A stretch of 64,000 bases of DNA from Rubrivivax sp. (GCA_030653385.1 JAURZM010000069.1:21452-85451); one strand, 5' to 3'; positions 1-9,578 are shown, numbered from the stretch's first letter. Numbers and translations are program-made. Notes: a model not told the origin generated them from the letters alone.

Positions 1-549
1 GCCGCCGTGGCGGTAGCCACCCTGGCCGGGAACCCGGTGTTTGCCCAAGCGGCCACCAGCAAGAAGGAACTCGTGGCCCGTGTGCTGCAGCTGCAGCAGC
101 CCGGCATCGAAGCCATGGCTCGCAACATGGCTGAACAGCCGGCCATGCAACTGATGCAGGCCGCCGGCCCGGCGCTGCAACGCCTGCCGGCCGAACGCCG
201 CGAGGCAGTGGCCCGCGACATCGAGGCCGACCTGCGAAAGTACTCTGAAGAAGCGGTGCCCATCGTGCGCGATCGCGCGGTCAAGCTGGCACCCTCGACC
301 ATCGGCGCGCTGCTCGAAGAACGCTTCACCGAAGACGAACTGCGCCAGGTCATTGCAAGCCTGGAGTCGCCGGTTCTTCGCAAGTTCCAGGGCATGGCAC
401 CTGACATGCAGCGCAGCATTGCGGAAAAGCTGGTGGCCGAGACCAAGGGCGACATCGAACCCAAGGCTCGGGCCATGCAGCAAAGTGTGGCCAAGCGCCT
501 GGGCGTGCCCGCGAACGCCGGTGGCGCGGCCTCGGGCCCGAAAAAGTGA
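1..549 (+). CDS. DUF2059-type exported protein (5' end outside window)
   Basis: The frame is open to the first base, so the true start lies upstream. The visible N-terminus ends in a short apolar stretch followed by FAQA, which looks like the end of a signal peptide cleaved near residue 15, so the product is probably periplasmic. The rest is a soluble helical domain of about 165 residues rich in Ala, Arg, Glu and Gln, resembling the DUF2059 proteins encoded near pheA in Burkholderiales. It is followed after 19 bases by pheA and may be cotranscribed. The family assignment is from general resemblance only; no enzymatic role is known to me. Confidence 0.6.
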   Translation, partial: AAVAVATLAGNPVFAQAATSKKELVARVLQLQQPGIEAMARNMAEQPAMQLMQAAGPALQRLPAERREAVARDIEADLRKYSEEAVPIVRDRAVKLAPSTIGALLEERFTEDELRQVIASLESPVLRKFQGMAPDMQRSIAEKLVAETKGDIEPKARAMQQSVAKRLGVPANAGGAASGPKK

Positions 550-568
550 TCCGGGGCAGGCCCATCGC

Positions 569-1672
569 ATGACTGCACCAGCAGCCGTCAACCCGCAGTT
601 GCTGGCCCTGCGCGACCGCATCGACGCTGTCGACCGTGAACTGCTGGCACTGCTGAACAGGCGCGCACAGCTTGCGCTGGACGTGGGCGAACTCAAGAAA
701 CACGAAGGCTCGCCGGTGTTCCGGCCCGAGCGCGAAGCGCAGGTCATCGACGGTCTGAAGGCCGTCAACCCCGGCCCGTTGCCCAACGCCTGCGTCGCGC
801 CGATCTGGCGCGAGATCATGTCAGCCAGCCGGGCACTGGAATCACCCACCCGCGTGGCCTACCTGGGGCCGGCAGGCACCTTCAGCGAAGAAGCGGCGCT
901 GGGCTACTTCGGCTCTTCCATCGTGCGGGTGCCCTGCGCCAACTTCGACGAGGTCTTCCACACCACCTCCACCGGCGCTGCCGACTTCGGTGTGGTGCCG
1001 GTCGAAAACTCCAGCGAAGGCGTGGTCACACGCTCGCTGGACCTGTTCCTGCACACGCCGCTGTTCATCATCGGCGAGACCAGCCTCTTCGTGCGCCACA
1101 ACCTGCTGCGCCTGAGCAACAGCCTGGACGGCGTCACCGCCGTGCTGGCGCACCCGCAGGCGCTGGCGCAGTGCAACGCCTGGCTGTCGACCCACCTGCC
1201 CCATGCCGAGCGGCGCCCGGTGTCCAGCAACGCCGAAGGTGCGCGCCTGGCGGCGCTGGATGGCACGGTCGCGGCCATCGCCGGCACGCGTGCGTCGGGT
1301 GAGTTCGGCCTGCACATCGTGGCGCCGGCGGTCCAGGACGATGCCCACAACCGCACCCGGTTTGCCGTTGTCACACACCCCCAGCGACACCCGGCGCCCA
1401 AGGCGTCGGGGCACGACTGCACCAGCCTGGTGGTCTCGGTCGACAACCGCCCGGGCGCGGTGCACGACATGCTGGTGCCTTTGAAAACCCACGGTGTGTC
1501 GATGAGCCGCTTCGAGTCGCGCCCGGCCCGGTCGGGCCAGTGGGAGTACTACTTCTACATCGACCTCGAAGGCCACCCCGATGAAGCGCATGTTGGCACC
1601 GCGCTGAAAGAACTGCGCAGCGTCTGCGCCTTCTTCAAGATCCTGGGCACCTATCCGGTCGACGTGCACTGA
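569..1672 (+). CDS. pheA: Bifunctional chorismate mutase / prephenate dehydratase
   Basis: This 367-residue P-protein converts chorismate to prephenate and then to phenylpyruvate in phenylalanine synthesis. A helical chorismate mutase domain spans about residues 8-90. The prephenate dehydratase domain follows (start near YLGPAGTFSEEAA at about 98, TRF motif near 275), then a C-terminal ACT domain with the ESRP phenylalanine-binding motif. The start at 569 was chosen because it opens the mutase domain; the longer upstream reading frame only shadows the previous gene. Its stop shares a base with the tyrA start (TGATG), indicating translational coupling. Feedback inhibition by phenylalanine through the ACT domain is expected from the family. 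Confidence 0.96.
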   Translation: MTAPAAVNPQLLALRDRIDAVDRELLALLNRRAQLALDVGELKKHEGSPVFRPEREAQVIDGLKAVNPGPLPNACVAPIWREIMSASRALESPTRVAYLGPAGTFSEEAALGYFGSSIVRVPCANFDEVFHTTSTGAADFGVVPVENSSEGVVTRSLDLFLHTPLFIIGETSLFVRHNLLRLSNSLDGVTAVLAHPQALAQCNAWLSTHLPHAERRPVSSNAEGARLAALDGTVAAIAGTRASGEFGLHIVAPAVQDDAHNRTRFAVVTHPQRHPAPKASGHDCTSLVVSVDNRPGAVHDMLVPLKTHGVSMSRFESRPARSGQWEYYFYIDLEGHPDEAHVGTALKELRSVCAFFKILGTYPVDVH

Positions 1673-2598
1673 TGTTCACCCAACTCGGCATCATCGGATG
1701 TGGCCTGATGGGCGGCAGCTTCGCGCTGGCGCTCAAACGTGCCGGGCTGGTCAAGCGGGTGGTGGGCTACAGCAAGTCGCCGTCGACCACCGAACGTGCG
1801 AAGAAGATGGGTGTCATCGACGTGGCGGCCGAATCGGCGCTGCTGGCGGTGTCGGGCTCGGACATCGTGCTCATCGCCGTGCCGGTGGCGGCCACCGAAA
1901 CCACCTTCAAGGCCATCCGCCACCTGGTGGAACCGGGTGTGCTGTTCATGGACGTGGGCAGCACCAAGCGCGACGTGGTCGATGCGGCGCGGCGTGTGCT
2001 GCGCGAACGCATCGCGTCTTTCGTGCCTTCGCACCCCATCACGGGCAAGGAAGTGTCCGGCATCCAGCATGCCGACGCGGCGCTGTACAGCGGCCGCCAG
2101 GTCATCATCACGCCGCTGCCGCAAACGGCGCCCGATCTGGTGCAGAAGGCCACCGACGTCTGGTCGGCCATCGGTGCGCAGGTGCTGAAGATGACCCCCG
2201 AGAACCACGATGCCGCCTTTGCCGCCGTCAGCCACCTGCCGCATCTGCTGGCCTTTGCCTACTTCAGTTCGGTCGTCAACCAGCCCGCCGGGAAGGACTT
2301 CCTGTCGCTGGCCGGTCCGGGGTTCCGCGATTTCACGCGCATTGCCGCCAGCAGCCCCGAGATGTGGCGCGACGTGCTGCTGGCCAACCGCGAAGAGGTG
2401 CTCAAGCAGTCGCAACGCTTCCGCCGCGCGCTGGACGCGCTGGAACACGTGATGCGCGAAGGCAATGTCGACGCGCTGGAGGGCCTGATCCGCAGCCCCG
2501 CCGAAGGCCGCGCCAACTGGCAGATGGGTGGCAACCGCAATGGCCAGGGTGGCGGTGGACCGGGCTCTTCGGGTTCTTCCGGCAACACGAAGTTCTGA
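1672..2598 (+). CDS. tyrA: Prephenate dehydrogenase
   Basis: This 308-residue NAD(P)-dependent enzyme of tyrosine synthesis oxidatively decarboxylates prephenate to 4-hydroxyphenylpyruvate. The N-terminal Rossmann fold shows GCGLMGG at about residues 9-15, and SHPITGKE in the middle is the conserved TyrA motif with the catalytic histidine. Length matches the family apart from a Gly/Ser/Asn-rich tail of about 20 residues after the dimerization domain. It overlaps pheA by one base and precedes aroA-cmk, so the three genes likely form one aromatic operon. Confidence 0.94.
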   Translation: MFTQLGIIGCGLMGGSFALALKRAGLVKRVVGYSKSPSTTERAKKMGVIDVAAESALLAVSGSDIVLIAVPVAATETTFKAIRHLVEPGVLFMDVGSTKRDVVDAARRVLRERIASFVPSHPITGKEVSGIQHADAALYSGRQVIITPLPQTAPDLVQKATDVWSAIGAQVLKMTPENHDAAFAAVSHLPHLLAFAYFSSVVNQPAGKDFLSLAGPGFRDFTRIAASSPEMWRDVLLANREEVLKQSQRFRRALDALEHVMREGNVDALEGLIRSPAEGRANWQMGGNRNGQGGGGPGSSGSSGNTKF

Positions 2599-2676
2599 CG
2601 GCCCCATCCCGAACCGTGCGGTCTTGCAGTTGAACCGCCCTCCCCGCACCCGACGCCCGGCGCACCCCGGCCACCC

Positions 2677-4716
2677 ATGTACGACATCCCCCACCTCGAC
2701 CTGCCACCGCTGAACGGGGCTTCCGGCACCGTGCAACTGCCGGGCTCCAAGAGCATCTCCAACCGCGTGCTGCTGCTGGCCGGCCTGGCGCAGGGCACCA
2801 CGGCCGTGCACGACCTGCTGGACAGCGACGACACCCGCGTCATGCTCGACGCGCTGGCCGCCCTGGGCTGCACGCTGCGTCGCGACGGCCAAGTGCTGCA
2901 CGTTACCGGCCTGGGCGGGCGACTGCGGCAGAACGAAGCCGACCTTTTCCTGGGCAATGCCGGCACCGCGATGCGCCCGCTGGCCGCTGCACTGGCCGTG
3001 CTGGCCACGCTGCAGGGTGGCCGCTTCACGCTGCGCGGCGTGCCACGCATGCACGAAAGACCCATCGGCGACCTGGTGGATGCGCTGCGCCCGCTGGGCT
3101 GCACCATCGAGGACCTGGGCCAGCCGGGCTACCCGCCGCTGCGTCTGGTCGGCACGGCCGGCGGCCAACTGAACACGGCGCAGCCGATCCGCGTGCGCGG
3201 TGATGTCTCCAGCCAGTTCCTGACTGCACTGCTGATGGCGCTGCCGCTGGCCACCGAGGCCGGCGACGTGGTCATCGAGGTCGTCGGCGAACTGATCTCC
3301 CAGCCCTACATCGAGATCACGCTGAACCTGCTGGCGCGTTTTGGCATCACCGTGCAGCACCAGGGCTGGCAGCGTTTCACCCTCGCGCAAGGCAGCGCCT
3401 ACCGCACGCCGGGCCGCATCCGGGTCGAGGGCGATGCCTCGTCGGCGTCCTACTTCATCGCCATGGGCGCCATCGCCAGCCATGGTGGTGCGCCCTTGCG
3501 CATCGAAGGGGTCGGCAGCGACTCGATCCAGGGCGACATCCGCTTCGTCGAAGCCGCCACGGCCATGGGTGCTCAGGTCAAGAGCGGACCCGGCTGGCTG
3601 GAAGTGCACCGCGGGCGCTGGCCGCTGGCCGGCATCACGCTGGACTGCAAACACATCCCCGATGCCGCGATGACCCTGGCCGTGATGGCGCTGTACGCCG
3701 ACAGCCCCACCCGGCTGACGGGCATTGCCAGCTGGCGGGTCAAGGAAACCGACCGCATCGCGGCCATGGCCACCGAGCTTCGCAAACTGGGCGCCACCGT
3801 GGACGAAGGTGCCGACTTCATCGTCGTCCAGCCCATCCAGGCCCCGCAGCCGTGGCAGACCGCGGCGCTTCGCACCTACGACGACCACCGCATGGCCATG
3901 TGCCTGTCGCTGGCCGCCTTCAACCCGCTGGCCGGGGGCGCCGCTGCGGTGCGCATTCTTGACCCCGGCTGCGTCGCGAAGACCTTTCCCGACTACTTCG
4001 AAACCCTGTTCGGCGTGGTGACGGCCGACCCGGCCCAGGTGCCGGTGATCACCATCGACGGCCCCACGGCTTCGGGCAAGGGCACGCTGGCCGCCGCGGT
4101 GGCCACGGCGCTGGGCTACGAACTGCTGGACAGCGGCGCGCTCTACCGCGCCACCGGCCTGGCCGCCCAGCTGGCCGGCGTGAACCCCGACGACGAAGCC
4201 GCCGTCGCACCATTGGCCACGCGCCTGGCGCTGCGCTTCGGCCGGGGTGCCGAAGCCGGCCGCACCTGGATGGGCGAGCGAGAGATCACCGACGAACTGA
4301 GGCTGGAAAGCACCGGCCTGCTGGCCTCACGTGTGTCGGCCCTGCCAGCCGTTCGCCAGGCGCTGCAGGGCCTGCAGCTGGCCTTTCGGCGTGCGCCGGG
4401 CCTGGTGGCCGACGGTCGCGACATGGGCACCGTTTTGTTCCCCGACGCGGCGCTCAAGATCTTCCTCACCGCCAGCGCCGAGCACCGCGCAGAACGGCGG
4501 CATAAGCAGTTGATTTCAAAGGGAATTCCGGCTAACATTGCCGACCTCCGTGCTGACCTTGAAGCGCGGGACGCACGTGACCAGAATCGCGCCGTCTCGC
4601 CCTTGAAGCCAGCACAAGGCGCGAAGCTGCTGGACAACTCGGACTTGGGCATCGAAGACTCGGTGCAGCAGGTTCTGGATGCCTGGCAACAACGTGGGCC
4701 GTTGAACGGCGTTTGA
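2677..4716 (+). CDS. aroA-cmk: Fused EPSP synthase / cytidylate kinase
   Basis: This is a single 679-residue frame. Residues 1 to about 447 are 3-phosphoshikimate 1-carboxyvinyltransferase (PGSKSISNR near residue 22, GNAGTAMRP near 94, late KETDR motif). Residues from about 452 are cytidylate kinase, with a P-loop GPTASGKGT at about 462-470 and the C-terminal RDxRD-type region. The first enzyme makes EPSP for chorismate; the second phosphorylates CMP/dCMP. In most bacteria aroA and cmk are separate adjacent genes, so this is a gene fusion, and such fusions are annotated in some other proteobacteria. No stop or frameshift occurs at the joint. It sits in the usual place between tyrA and rpsA. 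Confidence 0.95.
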   Translation: MYDIPHLDLPPLNGASGTVQLPGSKSISNRVLLLAGLAQGTTAVHDLLDSDDTRVMLDALAALGCTLRRDGQVLHVTGLGGRLRQNEADLFLGNAGTAMRPLAAALAVLATLQGGRFTLRGVPRMHERPIGDLVDALRPLGCTIEDLGQPGYPPLRLVGTAGGQLNTAQPIRVRGDVSSQFLTALLMALPLATEAGDVVIEVVGELISQPYIEITLNLLARFGITVQHQGWQRFTLAQGSAYRTPGRIRVEGDASSASYFIAMGAIASHGGAPLRIEGVGSDSIQGDIRFVEAATAMGAQVKSGPGWLEVHRGRWPLAGITLDCKHIPDAAMTLAVMALYADSPTRLTGIASWRVKETDRIAAMATELRKLGATVDEGADFIVVQPIQAPQPWQTAALRTYDDHRMAMCLSLAAFNPLAGGAAAVRILDPGCVAKTFPDYFETLFGVVTADPAQVPVITIDGPTASGKGTLAAAVATALGYELLDSGALYRATGLAAQLAGVNPDDEAAVAPLATRLALRFGRGAEAGRTWMGEREITDELRLESTGLLASRVSALPAVRQALQGLQLAFRRAPGLVADGRDMGTVLFPDAALKIFLTASAEHRAERRHKQLISKGIPANIADLRADLEARDARDQNRAVSPLKPAQGAKLLDNSDLGIEDSVQQVLDAWQQRGPLNGV

Positions 4717-4913
4717 TCGAGCCGCCAGCCGGCTGCGGTCAGCAGGTTCGGCAGCCGTTTTCCCAGGTCCTTCCCACCCCTTCAGTGGCCGTCAGGTCCG
4801 TTGCGCATCAAGCGGCGCGACAGGGTGGGCAGGTTTGCAACCCCAACCGCGGCATTCCGCCGCAAGCACACCCGGCTCTGCCTTCAACTCCTCCGGGTCA
4901 AGTCAGGAAACTC

Positions 4914-6632
4914 ATGTCCGTCACAACTACCGTCACCTCTTCGGGTGGCTCGGGTTCTTTTGCCGCTCTGTTCGAGGAATCGCTCAAGAGCAACGACATG
5001 CGCGTCGGCGAGGTCATCTCCGCCGAAGTGGTGCGCATCGACTTCAACCACGTGGTCGTCAATGCCGGCCTGAAGAGCGAAAGCTACGTGGCCATCGAAG
5101 AATTCAAGAACGACCAGGGTGAACTGGAAGTTCAGGTCGGCGACTTCGTGTCGGTGGCCATCGACGCCGTCGAAAACGGCTATGGCGACACCATCCTGAG
5201 CCGCGACAAGGCCAAGCGCCTCGCCTCGTGGATGTCGCTGGAAAACGCGCTGGAAAGCGGTGAGTTCGTCACCGGCACGGTCAGCGGCAAGGTCAAGGGC
5301 GGCCTCACGGTGCTGGTCAACGGCATCCGCGCCTTCCTGCCCGGCAGCCTGCTGGACACCCGCCCCGTGAAGGACATGACGCCCTACGAGGGCAAGACCA
5401 TGGAGTTCAAGGTCATCAAGCTCGACCGCAAGCGCAACAACGTCGTGTTGTCGCGCCGCGCTGTCGTCGAAGCTTCGATGGGCGAAGAACGCGCCAAGCT
5501 GCTGGAAACCCTGTCCGAAGGCGCCATCGTCAACGGCGTGGTCAAGAACATCACCGAATACGGTGCGTTCGTCGACCTGGGTGGCATCGACGGCCTGCTG
5601 CACATCACCGACATGGCCTGGCGCCGTGTGCGTCACCCCAGCGAAGTGGTCACGGTCGGCCAGGAACTCACCGCCAAGGTGCTGAAGTTCGACGCCGAGA
5701 AAAACCGGGTCAGCCTGGGCCTGAAGCAGCTGGGCGACGACCCGTGGCACGGTGTGTCGCGCCGCTACCCCAACAGCACGCGCCTGTTCGGCAAGATCAC
5801 CAACATCGCCGACTACGGTGCGTTCGTGGAAATCGAACCCGGCATCGAAGGCCTGGTGCACGTGTCCGAGATGGACTGGACCAACAAAAACGTCGCTCCC
5901 GCCAAGGTCGTCACCCTGGGCGAAGAAGTCGAAGTCATGGTCCTGGAAATCGACGAAGACAAGCGCCGCATCAGCCTGGGCATGAAGCAGTGCAAGGCCA
6001 ACCCGTGGGAAGAGTTCTCTTCCAACGTGAAGCGCGGCGACAAGGTCAAGGGCCCCGTCAAGAGCATCACCGACTTCGGTGTCTTCATCGGCCTGACCGC
6101 CGGCATCGACGGCCTGGTGCACCTGTCCGACCTGTCCTGGCACGAACCCGGCGAAACGGCCGTGCGCAACTACAAAAAGGGCCAGGAAGTCGACGCCATC
6201 GTGCTGGCCGTGGACGTGGAGCGCGAACGCATCAGCCTGGGCATCAAGCAGCTCGACACCGACCCGTTCACGAGCTTCACCACGGTCAATGACCGCGGTG
6301 CCATCGTCAACGGCAAGGTCAAGAGCGTCGACCCGCGCGGCGCCGAGATCCAGTTGAACGAAGACGTCACCGGCTACCTGCGTGCCTCGGAAATCAGCCG
6401 CGACCGCGTCGAAGACGCACGCAACATGCTGAAGGAAGGCGACGACGTCAACGTCATGGTGATCAACGTCGACCGCAAGATGCGCTCGATCCAGTTGTCC
6501 ATCAAGGCCAAGGACAACGCCGACGAGCAGCAGGCCATGCAAGGCCTGAAGCAGAGCAACGAGCGTGAAAACGCCGGCACCACGAGCCTGGGCGCCCTGC
6601 TGCGCGCCAAGCTCGACAAGGGCAACGAATAA
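4914..6632 (+). CDS. rpsA: 30S ribosomal protein S1
   Basis: This 572-residue protein has six successive S1 (OB-fold) RNA-binding repeats. The recurring motif of the form GAFVDLGGIDGLLHITDM appears in variants through repeats 3-6, and the first two repeats are the ribosome-binding pair. S1 recruits mRNA to the 30S subunit and is essential. The start at 4914 follows an AGGAAA ribosome-binding site; an in-frame upstream extension lacks family resemblance. The gene lies in the conserved cmk-rpsA-ihfB order and is followed by a strong intrinsic terminator. Confidence 0.97.
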   Translation: MSVTTTVTSSGGSGSFAALFEESLKSNDMRVGEVISAEVVRIDFNHVVVNAGLKSESYVAIEEFKNDQGELEVQVGDFVSVAIDAVENGYGDTILSRDKAKRLASWMSLENALESGEFVTGTVSGKVKGGLTVLVNGIRAFLPGSLLDTRPVKDMTPYEGKTMEFKVIKLDRKRNNVVLSRRAVVEASMGEERAKLLETLSEGAIVNGVVKNITEYGAFVDLGGIDGLLHITDMAWRRVRHPSEVVTVGQELTAKVLKFDAEKNRVSLGLKQLGDDPWHGVSRRYPNSTRLFGKITNIADYGAFVEIEPGIEGLVHVSEMDWTNKNVAPAKVVTLGEEVEVMVLEIDEDKRRISLGMKQCKANPWEEFSSNVKRGDKVKGPVKSITDFGVFIGLTAGIDGLVHLSDLSWHEPGETAVRNYKKGQEVDAIVLAVDVERERISLGIKQLDTDPFTSFTTVNDRGAIVNGKVKSVDPRGAEIQLNEDVTGYLRASEISRDRVEDARNMLKEGDDVNVMVINVDRKMRSIQLSIKAKDNADEQQAMQGLKQSNERENAGTTSLGALLRAKLDKGNE

Positions 6633-6680
6633 ACGTTGGCCCTTGCGGCCAGGGCCCAGCGGGTCCTGGCCGGCACCACC

Positions 6681-6700
6681 AGGGGCTTCGGCCCCTTTTT
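6681..6700 (+). terminator. Intrinsic terminator after rpsA
   Basis: A GGGGC / GCCCC stem at 6682-6686 and 6691-6695 closes a TTCG tetraloop and is followed directly by five T residues. It lies 49 bases after the rpsA stop and before ihfB, so ihfB probably also has its own promoter or relies on read-through. Confidence 0.85.
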
Positions 6701-6738
6701 CTGGCCCTGCAGCTCACCCCAGATCGGCCGCACCCTCG

Positions 6739-7044
6739 ATGACCCGCTCCGACCTCGTCACCCGCCTGGCCGAACGTTTTTCGCAGCTCACGCAGCGCGA
6801 CACCGAGTTCGCCGTCAAGACCATCCTGGACGCCATGTCCGATGCGCTGGCGCGTGGCCACCGCATCGAGATCCGCGGCTTCGGCAGCTTCAGCATCAAC
6901 CGCCGCCCGCCCCGCGTGGGGCGCAACCCGCGCAGTGGCGAACAGGTCACCATCCCCGAAAAGCTGGTGCCGCATTTCAAGCCGGGCAAGGCCCTGCGTG
7001 AAGCGGTCGACGACCGCCTGTCGCAAGACACCTCGTCGGATTGA
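6739..7044 (+). CDS. ihfB: Integration host factor subunit beta
   Basis: This 101-residue histone-like DNA-bending protein partners with IHF alpha. The HU/IHF signature is clear: GFGSFSINRRPPRVGRNPR in the middle, then the beta-arm with RNPRSGEQV and a C-terminal FKPGKALRE. The start at 6739 gives the family's usual length; a longer in-frame extension upstream overlaps the rpsA terminator and is not credible. Its position after rpsA and before lapA is conserved in gamma- and betaproteobacteria. Confidence 0.96.
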   Translation: MTRSDLVTRLAERFSQLTQRDTEFAVKTILDAMSDALARGHRIEIRGFGSFSINRRPPRVGRNPRSGEQVTIPEKLVPHFKPGKALREAVDDRLSQDTSSD

Positions 7045-7093
7045 CGTGCACACGGCCGCCACGGCGCGGCTGGCCTTCTAGAATCGGCGCTGC

Positions 7094-7408
7094 ATGCGCC
7101 TCATCTCCTGGCTGATTCGGGCCTTCATCTTCTTCGCCTTGTTCGCCTTCGCGCTGAACAACCAGCAACCGGCCATCGTGCGCTGGTTTTTTGGTGTGCA
7201 GTGGCAGGCGCCCATGGTCATCGTCGTGCTGGCGGCCTTTGCGGCCGGCTGCGCCGTGGGCGTGCTGGCCATGCTGCCCGATCTGTGGCAACGCTGGCAG
7301 TTGAAGCGCCAGCTGAAGCCCGCAGCGCCGGTGCCGGCCGCCGCGCCGCCGGGCTCGGTCATGCCCCCGGAGTTTGCCGCCGAACACCCGCCCCGCGTGG
7401 GCCCCTGA
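7094..7408 (+). CDS. lapA: Lipopolysaccharide assembly protein A
   Basis: This small inner-membrane protein (104 residues, DUF1049) has two transmembrane segments at about residues 4-20 and 38-62, then a cytoplasmic amphipathic stretch and a Pro/Ala-rich tail. LapA works with LapB in controlling LPS synthesis through LpxC stability in enterobacteria. It lies 49 bases after ihfB and 12 bases before lapB, as in other proteobacteria. Confidence 0.9.
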   Translation: MRLISWLIRAFIFFALFAFALNNQQPAIVRWFFGVQWQAPMVIVVLAAFAAGCAVGVLAMLPDLWQRWQLKRQLKPAAPVPAAAPPGSVMPPEFAAEHPPRVGP

Positions 7409-7420
7409 TCTCACACGCCC

Positions 7421-8572
7421 ATGGACTTCGAGCTGCAGTGGCTGCTGATCGGCCTGCCAGCCGTGTTTGCGCTGGGCTGGATGGCCTCGCGGCTGGACCT
7501 GCGCCAGCTCAAGCGCGAGCGCGACGACTCGCCACGCGCCTATTTCAAGGGCTTGAACCTGCTGCTCAATGAAAAGCAGGACCAGGCCATCGACGCCTTC
7601 ATCGAGGCGGTGCAAAACGACCCCGACACCACCGAGCTGCACTTCGCGCTGGGCAATCTGTTCCGCCGCCGCGGCGAATTCGAACGGGCGGTGCGGGTGC
7701 ACCAGCACCTGCTGGACCGTGCCGATATCAAACGCGCCGACCGCGACCGCGCCCAGCTGGCGCTGGCGCAGGACTACATGAAGGCCGGACTCTTCGACCG
7801 CGCCGAAGCCGCTTGGCGCGCGCTGCAGGGCACGCCCTTCGATGGTGAATCGCAACTGGCGCTGCTGTCGCTGTACGAACGTTCACGCGACTGGGCGCAA
7901 GCCGCCGAGGTGGCGCAGCGCCTGCAACAGCAGGGCGCTGGCGCCTTCAAGGACCGCATCGCACACTACGCCTGTGAACTGGCCGAACAGGCCGACGCCC
8001 AAGGCGACACGGCCGCCGCCGACGCCGCGCTGCAGCGCGCCCGCGAGGCCGCCCCGGCGGCAGCGCGGCCTGCCGTGCTGGCAGGGCAGCGCCTGCGCAA
8101 GCGGGGCGACCACGCCGGCGCGCTGCGCGCCTGGGACGAACTGCGCACACGCAGCCCTTCGGCTTTTTTGCTGGTGGCCGCCGACTATGCAGCGTCGGCA
8201 CAGGCCTGCGGTCGGGCCGACGAGGCGCAGGTCACGCTGTCCCAGGCGCTGGAAGGCACACCCGCCATCGAATTGCTGCAGGCGCTGGAACAGGTCGACG
8301 GCAGCGATGCACCCCACCGCCTGCCGCGACTGCTGGCGCACCTGAAGGCTCACCCTTCCCTGTCGGCTGCGCAGCTGCTGTTTTCCCTGGCGCCGGGTGA
8401 GTGGACCGAAGACGCCAGAACGGCCCTGCGCGAAGCCGTCGCGCGTGCCGCCCGACCTTTGCAGCGCTACCGCTGCGCCGCCTGCGGCTTCGAGGCCCAG
8501 CATTACTTCTGGCAATGCCCGGGTTGCCTGTCGTGGGACAGCTACCCGCCGCAAAAGATCGACGCTCTGTGA
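7421..8572 (+). CDS. lapB: Lipopolysaccharide assembly protein B
   Basis: This 383-residue protein has an N-terminal membrane anchor (about residues 1-20), a series of TPR helices, and a C-terminal rubredoxin-like zinc ribbon (CAACGF and CPGCLSW at about residues 350-372). All three are diagnostic of LapB/YciM. It links FtsH-mediated turnover of LpxC to LPS assembly in the inner membrane. It follows lapA closely and is convergent with waaC, with a hairpin between. Confidence 0.94.
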   Translation: MDFELQWLLIGLPAVFALGWMASRLDLRQLKRERDDSPRAYFKGLNLLLNEKQDQAIDAFIEAVQNDPDTTELHFALGNLFRRRGEFERAVRVHQHLLDRADIKRADRDRAQLALAQDYMKAGLFDRAEAAWRALQGTPFDGESQLALLSLYERSRDWAQAAEVAQRLQQQGAGAFKDRIAHYACELAEQADAQGDTAAADAALQRAREAAPAAARPAVLAGQRLRKRGDHAGALRAWDELRTRSPSAFLLVAADYAASAQACGRADEAQVTLSQALEGTPAIELLQALEQVDGSDAPHRLPRLLAHLKAHPSLSAAQLLFSLAPGEWTEDARTALREAVARAARPLQRYRCAACGFEAQHYFWQCPGCLSWDSYPPQKIDAL

Positions 8573-8580
8573 CCGTTTGT

Positions 8581-8607
8581 CCTCTCTTCCGCCTTGCGGG
8601 AGAGAGG
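8581..8607. terminator. Bidirectional hairpin, REP-like palindrome copy 1
   Basis: A 12-bp stem with one G:T pair (8581-8592 with 8596-8607) and a 3-base loop sits between the convergent ends of lapB and waaC. Related palindromes with a CCCGCcctGCGGG core recur at 32616-32640 and 40033-40057. It probably serves as a shared transcript end. Confidence 0.7.
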
Positions 8608-8618
8608 GCCACAAAAAG

Positions 8619-9578
8619 TCAGCGCGCCAGCTGCTGCTCGAACAACGTCAGCACGTCGTTGCGCGACGGCACCTGACCCTTGCCACCGATGCTGGCCACA
8701 CGCCCCGGCCCGGTGATGCCGGCCAGGCCGGGTTCGTGGTCACAGTAGATGCCCAGGGTCGGTCGACCCAGTGCCGCGGCCAGGTGGGTGAAGCCGGTGT
8801 CCAGCCCCACCACCTGCTGCGCACCGGCCAGCACGGCGGCCATCTCGCCCACCTTCAGGAAAGGTGGCACGTCGCCGTCGCAGCTGGCCGCGATGCTCTC
8901 GGCCAGCGACTGTTCGTCGGGCCGGCCCCAGATGACCAGTGGCGTCCAGCCCATTTCCACCATGCGCCGGCCCACCGCCACCCAGTGGCGTTCGGGCCAG
9001 AGCTTTTCCTTGCGGCTGGCGTTGGGGATGATCAGGCCGTAGGCTGAACGGGGTGTCCAGCCGTCGGTGGGCACCTTCAGACCGAAGTCGGGCGGGCGTG
9101 TCGGCAGGCCGTAGCCCAGGTGAATCGCAGCCAGCGCGCGGCAGCGCAACACGGCATGGATCTCGCGCGACACAGCTGCTGTGCGCTGGTAGAACAAGGC
9201 CGCTGCGGGTTCGCGGATGCTCTTGCGGTCGTAGCCGGCCACCGGCGCACCGGCCTGGCGAGCCCACAGTGCGCTTTTCAGCAGGCCCTGAAGGTCCAGC
9301 ACCAGGTCATAGGGCTCACGCCGCAGCTCGCTGCGCAGTTCGCCCATGGCCTTCCAGGTGGCGGGGCTCAGCAGCTGCTGGCTCCACTTGCGCCACTGCG
9401 TGGGCAGCACACGCCGCACACCCGGGTGCATTTTCGGGATGGCCGCAAACGGGGCTTCGACCAGCCAGTCGATCTGCGCCCCGGGCAGATGCGCGTGGAT
9501 GTCGGCCACCACCGGCAGGGCGTGCACCACGTCACCCATCGAGGACGTCTTGACGATGAGGACACGGGGTGGATTCAA
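8619..9578 (-). CDS. waaC: Lipopolysaccharide heptosyltransferase I
   Basis: This 319-residue GT9 glycosyltransferase adds the first heptose to Kdo2-lipid A on the cytoplasmic face of the inner membrane. It opens with VLIVKTSSMGDVVHALPV, typical of WaaC, and carries LDLQGLLKS in the N-domain. The C-domain has GLDTGFTHLAAALGRPTLGIY, the ADP-heptose binding region. Its start overlaps the stop of the upstream DUF4254 gene by four bases, so the two are translationally coupled. Confidence 0.93.
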   Translation of the reverse strand: MNPPRVLIVKTSSMGDVVHALPVVADIHAHLPGAQIDWLVEAPFAAIPKMHPGVRRVLPTQWRKWSQQLLSPATWKAMGELRSELRREPYDLVLDLQGLLKSALWARQAGAPVAGYDRKSIREPAAALFYQRTAAVSREIHAVLRCRALAAIHLGYGLPTRPPDFGLKVPTDGWTPRSAYGLIIPNASRKEKLWPERHWVAVGRRMVEMGWTPLVIWGRPDEQSLAESIAASCDGDVPPFLKVGEMAAVLAGAQQVVGLDTGFTHLAAALGRPTLGIYCDHEPGLAGITGPGRVASIGGKGQVPSRNDVLTLFEQQLAR

